NCBI GenBank assembly: GCA_937991435.1
Contig: CALKPY010000001.1
Location: forward strand, 29,362-93,361
Reading direction: 5' to 3'
From: an uncultured Acidimicrobiales bacterium
GTDB lineage: Bacteria > Actinomycetota > Acidimicrobiia > Acidimicrobiales > UBA10347
DNA: 64,000 nt
The position numbers and the translations under genes were made by a program. Every line of letters begins with the position of its first letter. Position 1 is the first letter of the stretch. A model generated the notes under the pieces. It made no database searches. It was given only the letters and a program-made list of their open reading frames with translations, and was not told the origin of the DNA. Below are positions 60,412 through 64,000 of the stretch, piece by piece.

Positions 60412-61713
60412 ATGACACAGGGATTCGAAACCCGACAGATTCACGCAGGCCAGGTGCCCGACGCTGCCACGGGCGCTCGTACCGTGCCGATCTACCAGAC
60501 GACCAGCTTCGTGTTCCGCGATACGCAACACGCCGCCGACCTTTTCGCTCTCGCCGAAATGGGCAACATCTACACCCGCATCATGAACCCGACCCAGGGC
60601 GTGCTCGAGGCTCGCCTTTCGGAACTTGAGGGTGGCACAGAAACCGCCGTTGGCATTCCCGGGGCGCTTGCGGTGGCATCGGGCCAAGCCGCTGAGGTAC
60701 TTGCTCTGTTGAATCTGGCCGAAGCCGGCGACCATATTGTTGCCTCATCGGCGCTGTACGGCGGCACGTACAACCTGTTGAATTACACGCTTCCGAAGAT
60801 GGGACTCGAGGTCACGTTCGTCGATGATCCCGATGATCTCGACGCCTGGCGAGCTGCGGCGCGAGACAACACCAAGGTCTTCTACGGCGAGACCGTCGGC
60901 AATCCCAAGAACAACTGCCTCGATATCGAAGGCATCGCGTCAGTCGCTCACGATGTTGGTGTACCGCTCATGCTCGACAACACCGTTCCGTCGCCGTACC
61001 TGATCAATCCGCTCAAGTGGGGCGCCGACATCGTGGTTCACTCGATGACCAAGTTCATTGGTGGCCACGGCACTTCGATCGGTGGAATCATCATCGACGG
61101 CGGCAGTTTCGACTTTGGCCAAAACGACCGCTTCCCGAACCTGACCAATCCAGACCCGAGCTACAACGGGTTGGCGTACTGGCCAGCGCTCGGCCACGGC
61201 GCCTACATCATCAAGGCGCGAGTGCAACTGCTGCGCGACCTGGGTGCGGCGGTGTCGCCGACAAATGCGTTCCACTTCTTGCAGGGCCTTGAAACGTTGA
61301 GCCTGCGCATGGAGCGGCACTGCGAAAATGCGCTCAAGGTTGCCCAGTTCCTTGAGGAGCACAGCCAGGTCGAGTCGGTGCAATATGCCGGTCTCGAATC
61401 GAGCCCTTGGCACGACCGCATGGCCAAATACACCGAAGGTCGCGGGTTCTGCTCAGTCCCTGCGTTTGTTATCAAGGGCGGACGCGAGGCCGGTGAACGG
61501 TTCGTCAACGCCACCGATTTGCATAGCCATGTCGCCAACATTGGTGACGTACGAAGCCTGATCATTCACCCGGCATCGACAACGCATAGCCAGTTGAGCG
61601 AATCAGAACAGCAGGCCGCTGGAGTCGACGCGGGGTTGATTCGATTGTCGGTAGGTCTCGAAACAATCGACGACATCATCGAAGATCTCGAGAAGGGGTT
61701 CGCCGGCGTCTAG
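60412..61713 (+). CDS. metY: O-acetylhomoserine sulfhydrylase (aminocarboxypropyltransferase)
   Basis: 433 residues, ATG with AGGAG 6 bases upstream. Cys/Met-metabolism PLP family: GFETRQIHAGQVPD, PIYQTTSFVF, YTRIMNPTQGVLEARL, SSALYGGTYNLL, MLDNTVPSPYL and the PLP Lys in HSMTKFIGGHGTSIGG. The insertion LFALAEMGNIYTR and the C-terminal HPASTTHSQLSESEQ fit the sulfhydrylase branch. It makes homocysteine from O-acetylhomoserine and sulfide. Confidence 0.94.
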   Translation: MTQGFETRQIHAGQVPDAATGARTVPIYQTTSFVFRDTQHAADLFALAEMGNIYTRIMNPTQGVLEARLSELEGGTETAVGIPGALAVASGQAAEVLALLNLAEAGDHIVASSALYGGTYNLLNYTLPKMGLEVTFVDDPDDLDAWRAAARDNTKVFYGETVGNPKNNCLDIEGIASVAHDVGVPLMLDNTVPSPYLINPLKWGADIVVHSMTKFIGGHGTSIGGIIIDGGSFDFGQNDRFPNLTNPDPSYNGLAYWPALGHGAYIIKARVQLLRDLGAAVSPTNAFHFLQGLETLSLRMERHCENALKVAQFLEEHSQVESVQYAGLESSPWHDRMAKYTEGRGFCSVPAFVIKGGREAGERFVNATDLHSHVANIGDVRSLIIHPASTTHSQLSESEQQAAGVDAGLIRLSVGLETIDDIIEDLEKGFAGV

Positions 61714-61736
61714 CCCAACCCGCAATCGACGGCCGT

Positions 61737-62579
61737 ATGCGCGAGCATGTCCACATGCACGTTTGGCTCAACGGGTCGCTTGTCGACCCGTCAGATGCGG
61801 TACTACCGATCGACGACCACGGGTTGGTCGTCGGCGACGCCGTATTCACCACGATGAGAGCGATCGGCTCGAAGCCGGTCGCTTTGTCGCGCCACCTGAC
61901 GCGGCTGCGATTACACCTCGAAGCGATGTCGATCGCTCCCCCGCCGTCGGAGCTGTTGGCCGAAGCTGTCCAAGAAACACTGGCGTCAAGTGGTCTCGCC
62001 GATGCTCGCATTCGGTTGACTGTCACGGCCGGAAGCGGATCACTCGGCTCCGGCGCCCCCGACGGCGAGCCTGCCGTCATTGTCGCAGTCACCCCGTTTG
62101 TTGAACGCACTAATGCCGCTGCCATCACCGTGCCTTGGACGCGCAACGAACGCGGTGCGCTCTCGGGACTGAAGACGACGTCATATGGCGAGAACGTGCG
62201 CATGCTCGCGGCAGCGACAGCGGCTGGGGCCGGCGAGGCGCTCATGACGAATACGCTCGGCCAGCTTTGTGAGGGCACAGGCTCAAACGTCTTTGTGGTG
62301 ATCGAGAACGAAATCGTCACCCCGCCGCTGAGCTCCGGATGTTTGGCTGGCATAGCGCGCTCACTCGTGTTCGACGTTGCCACGGTGACCGAGGAACACC
62401 TCGATAGTGAGGTGCTGACCACAGCCGACGAAGTCTTCCTGACCTCGTCACTACGCCATGTACAAGGTCTGACCCAAGTCGACGACCGTCAGATCGAGGT
62501 GGGACCGGTCACGTTGCGCACTGCGCAAGCGTTCGCTGATCTCATCGGCAGCGACAGCGACCCCATGCCCAGGACATGA
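61737..62579 (+). CDS. Class IV PLP aminotransferase/4-amino-4-deoxychorismate lyase-like
   Basis: 280 residues. Fold-type IV: VWLNGSLVDPSDAVLPIDDHGL in part, GDAVFTTMRA, catalytic Lys in SGLKTTSYGENV, CEGTGSNVFVV and LTTADEVFLTSSLRHVQGL in part. These fit branched-chain/D-amino-acid aminotransferases and aminodeoxychorismate lyase (pabC) alike; sequence alone does not separate them. ATG at 61737 is used, with ATG 61755 as an alternative. Its stop overlaps the start of the DUF1697 gene (ATGA). Confidence 0.88.
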   Translation: MREHVHMHVWLNGSLVDPSDAVLPIDDHGLVVGDAVFTTMRAIGSKPVALSRHLTRLRLHLEAMSIAPPPSELLAEAVQETLASSGLADARIRLTVTAGSGSLGSGAPDGEPAVIVAVTPFVERTNAAAITVPWTRNERGALSGLKTTSYGENVRMLAAATAAGAGEALMTNTLGQLCEGTGSNVFVVIENEIVTPPLSSGCLAGIARSLVFDVATVTEEHLDSEVLTTADEVFLTSSLRHVQGLTQVDDRQIEVGPVTLRTAQAFADLIGSDSDPMPRT

Positions 62580-63106
62580 CCAATTGGCTAGCGCTGCTTC
62601 GCGCTGTCAACGTGGGCGGGCGCAACCGGCTTCCGATGGCTGAGTTGCGCGACCTCGTCGTCGAGCTCGGCCACACAGACCCGGCGACACACCTACAGAG
62701 CGGAAACTTGCTGTTTGGTGCGCCTGCCGTTTGCGAGCCACAGAGTCTCGCGGACCAGCTGCGCCAAGCAATCGCTGAGCGGTTCGAAATTGAGATCGCA
62801 GTAATCATGCGATCGCACCAACAGGTTGCCGACGTGTTGGAAGCAGTTCCGTGGGACTCGCCGAGTGATGCTGCAACCGGCGTGGTGTTCTGCGACGCTG
62901 CCGTCAATCCTGGTCTTGATTTCGCGAGGTTCGAGCCAGATCGCGCCGTGGTGATCGGATCCGATGTGCACGTTGACTGTCCGACAGGGTTCGGCAAGAC
63001 GAAGCTGACTGTTGCATGGATCGAGAAGCAGGCCGGCGTTGCTGGAACCCGTCGCAACCTCAAGACGGTCAGGCGGCTACACGCGATGCTCGCGGAGCGC
63101 AGCTAG
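62576..63106 (+). CDS. DUF1697 family protein
   Basis: 176 residues. The family pattern is evident: ALLRAVNVGGRNRLPMAELRDL in part, HLQSGNLLF, and TRRNLKTVRRLHAML at the end. The fold is known but no biochemical role is established. It is translationally coupled to the upstream aminotransferase gene. Confidence 0.9.
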   Translation: MTNWLALLRAVNVGGRNRLPMAELRDLVVELGHTDPATHLQSGNLLFGAPAVCEPQSLADQLRQAIAERFEIEIAVIMRSHQQVADVLEAVPWDSPSDAATGVVFCDAAVNPGLDFARFEPDRAVVIGSDVHVDCPTGFGKTKLTVAWIEKQAGVAGTRRNLKTVRRLHAMLAERS

Positions 63107-63296
63107 CGGCCGCTATTGACACTTTCGATTGGTGATGCCCACGACGCATTGTCTGACGTAATGCGACGGGTCTTGAGCGCGGACCACTGGCGCCCCGGTC
63201 ACTGGCCGCTCTGTGCCCGCATCTTGGTATGTCACAGAGACAACAGGTCCTGCCAACGAGGAACCAGCCGGCAGATGCGCGGTGGCAAAACGACAA
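63107..63296. other. Intergenic stretch without a gene
   Basis: Between the DUF1697 stop and the rpmG terminator. I found no credible coding frame, tRNA or repeat. TCTGTG and CACAGA, about 17 bp apart near 63210-63240, could pair weakly. GC-rich but unremarkable. Confidence 0.5.
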
Positions 63297-63318
63297 ATGA
63301 CAGCCCGAAGGCTGTCAT
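63297..63318 (-). terminator. Intrinsic terminator of the rpmB-rpmG transcript
   Basis: On the minus strand ATGACAGCC-TTCG-GGCTGTCAT is a perfect 9-bp stem closed by a C(UUCG)G tetraloop, followed by TTTGTCGTTTT. It lies 33 bp after the rpmG stop. Confidence 0.85.
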
Positions 63319-63331
63319 CGACGAACTCTGT

Positions 63332-63345
63332 GCTGCCGAAGCAGC
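63332..63345 (-). other. Second UUCG hairpin directly after rpmG
   Basis: On the minus strand GCTGC-TTCG-GCAGC forms a 5-bp stem with a UUCG loop between the rpmG stop and the main terminator. It may act as a 3-prime stabiliser or as part of a tandem terminator. Confidence 0.6.
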
Positions 63346-63350
63346 GAGGC

Positions 63351-63518
63351 TTACTTCTCTTCTTTGAAGAGAACGTGCTTGCGTGCTTTGGGGTCGTACT
63401 TCATCAGCTCGATACGTTCACGGTGATTGACCTTGTTCTTGGTCGTCACGTACTGGTAACCAGTACCCGCGGTGCTGTTGAGCTTGATGATTGGGCGCTT
63501 GTCGCTACCAGCTGGCAT
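63351..63518 (-). CDS. rpmG: 50S ribosomal protein L33, zinc-free type
   Basis: 55 residues, too short for many gene finders. It begins [20 protein letters not shown] and continues [36 protein letters not shown], the standard L33 sequence. There is no Cys at all, so it is the C-minus (non-zinc) form. The ATG overlaps the rpmB stop (TGATG), so it is coupled to L28. Confidence 0.96.
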   Translation of the reverse strand: MPAGSDKRPIIKLNSTAGTGYQYVTTKNKVNHRERIELMKYDPKARKHVLFKEEK

Positions 63519-63754
63519 CAGACCTTCACTCCTCGGCGTTTCATATCAGCGAGCACCTTTTCGATGCCGTGCTTATTGATCGTTTTGAGACCCTTGGCGC
63601 TGAGACGCAACTTGACCCAACGCTTTTCACTGGGTACCCAGAAGCGTTGTGTCTGAATATTTACATCCCAGCGGCGGCGAGTCTTTCGCTGTGAGTGAGA
63701 GACGTTATTGCCGAAACTCGGTTTGCGTCCCGTCACTTGGCATACGTTCGACAT
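63518..63754 (-). CDS. rpmB: 50S ribosomal protein L28, zinc-free type
   Basis: 78 residues. [20 protein letters not shown] and [20 protein letters not shown] are L28 hallmarks; [20 protein letters not shown] is the C-terminal helix. Only one Cys remains (residue 5) instead of the two CxxC pairs of the zinc form. Coupled C-minus L28 and L33 genes are often the low-zinc paralogues in actinobacteria (established for mycobacteria), but I see no Zur box here. Confidence 0.96.
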   Translation of the reverse strand: MSNVCQVTGRKPSFGNNVSHSQRKTRRRWDVNIQTQRFWVPSEKRWVKLRLSAKGLKTINKHGIEKVLADMKRRGVKV

Positions 63755-63874
63755 AAGCAGGCCACGATAGCGGGCTTAGTGCGAAAGCGACTCCCTCTAG
63801 GCCTTCGGCGCCACGACCGAGTCGTTCAGCAATACACATCAACCCGCCGAAATCGCCCGAAAACGATTGTGGGT

Positions 63875-63894
63875 GGCCCGCTCGAAAGCGGGCC
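63875..63894 (-). terminator. UUCG hairpin upstream of rpmB, probable terminator of an off-window gene
   Basis: On the minus strand GGCCCGCT-TTCG-AGCGGGCC is a perfect 8-bp stem. It is followed by a moderately T-rich stretch (ATCGTTTTCG) after 9 bases. It would end a minus-strand transcript entering from the right edge. The plus strand has no T-tract. Confidence 0.5.
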
Positions 63895-63925
63895 CCCCGG
63901 GGATTCAATCGTTTAGTGCGTTAGT

Positions 63926-63960
63926 CAACAGCGCTGCACTATCGAGGTGCTGCGCTGTTG
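63926..63960. other. Long hairpin at the right edge
   Basis: CAACAGCGCTGCAC and GTGCTGCGCTGTTG pair at 13 of 14 positions around a 7-base loop. Function unclear: terminator of an off-window gene, or a protein-binding site. Confidence 0.55.
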
Positions 63961-64000
63961 AACGTTGGGGTGTCAGCAACCAGCAGGAACCAGCACCGGG

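Larger units (their letters stand above)
63755..64000. other. Non-coding stretch upstream of rpmB with two hairpins
   Basis: 246 bases to the window edge without a credible gene. It should hold the rpmB promoter, and the two stem-loops at 63875-63894 and 63926-63960 are its only clear structure. I do not see a tRNA; GATTGAATCC near 63905 (minus strand) lacks a T-arm context. Confidence 0.55.

Noticed and set aside
63755..63900. Zur box upstream of rpmB
   Set aside because: CGAAAACGATT near 63860 resembles half a Zur site, but the second half is missing.
63895..63920. Possible tRNA T-arm (GATTGAATCC on the minus strand)
   Set aside because: No TTC loop, no acceptor or anticodon arm around it.

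Overview
The window reads as a chromosomal segment of a high-GC, aerobic actinomycete. The rex-hemA-hemC-hemD-hemL order, a small MerR/excisionase-type regulator, a B12-dependent acyl-CoA mutase with its G-protein chaperone, many GTG/TTG starts and stop-start (TGATG/ATGA) coupling all fit Actinomycetota. A lineage near Acidimicrobiia is my best guess from gene content, not a measurement. About 95 percent of the window is coding. I see no phage, IS element, CRISPR array, rRNA or tRNA.

Bases 1-29939, all on the minus strand, form one nearly gapless respiratory block. In transcription order it holds: a 4-TM protein, an 8Fe ferredoxin, a split cytochrome b (b6 type plus subunit IV type), a Rieske protein, a two-heme cytochrome c and an unrecognised membrane-anchored protein. 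Then come a complete 14-gene complex I set (nuoA-N, called set 2 here), a MidA/NDUFAF7-type methyltransferase, and a second complex I set (set 1: nuoABCDHIJKL, running off the left edge inside nuoL). Set 1 has no nuoE, nuoF or nuoG between nuoD and nuoH. A one-heme cytochrome c is transcribed divergently from the head of the block. The divergent promoter has a good match to a Rex operator.

Bases 31117-37441 carry a PLP aminotransferase (plus strand) facing hemL, hemD, hemC, hemA and rex (minus strand). An almost perfect Rex box lies just upstream of rex. Redox sensing, haem synthesis and the haem/Fe-S respiratory chain therefore appear to be wired together.

Bases 37442-51660 are a mixed housekeeping and envelope region. 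It holds an acyl-CoA ligase, a secreted CAP-domain protein, a SAM hydroxide adenosyltransferase coupled to a 28-residue membrane microprotein, a small HTH regulator, proC, an M23 peptidase, a LuxR-type regulator with a degenerate receiver, a secreted-repeat protein, PspA, a TPM-like protein with an Arg/Ser-rich tail, msrA, a 2OG-Fe(II) oxygenase, a lipoprotein with a SecD-like domain, a VOC protein and a TetR regulator.

Bases 51769-64000 carry catabolic and amino-acid genes. A MarR regulator is divergent from an isobutyryl-CoA-mutase-like operon (two subunits plus MeaB). These are followed by an N-acyl-D-amino-acid deacylase-like amidohydrolase, kynU-kmo, an O-acetylhomoserine sulfhydrylase, a class IV aminotransferase, a DUF1697 protein and the ribosomal genes rpmB-rpmG with a UUCG-loop terminator. 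A recurring feature of the window is short tandem duplications (11-45 bp) in intergenic and promoter DNA.
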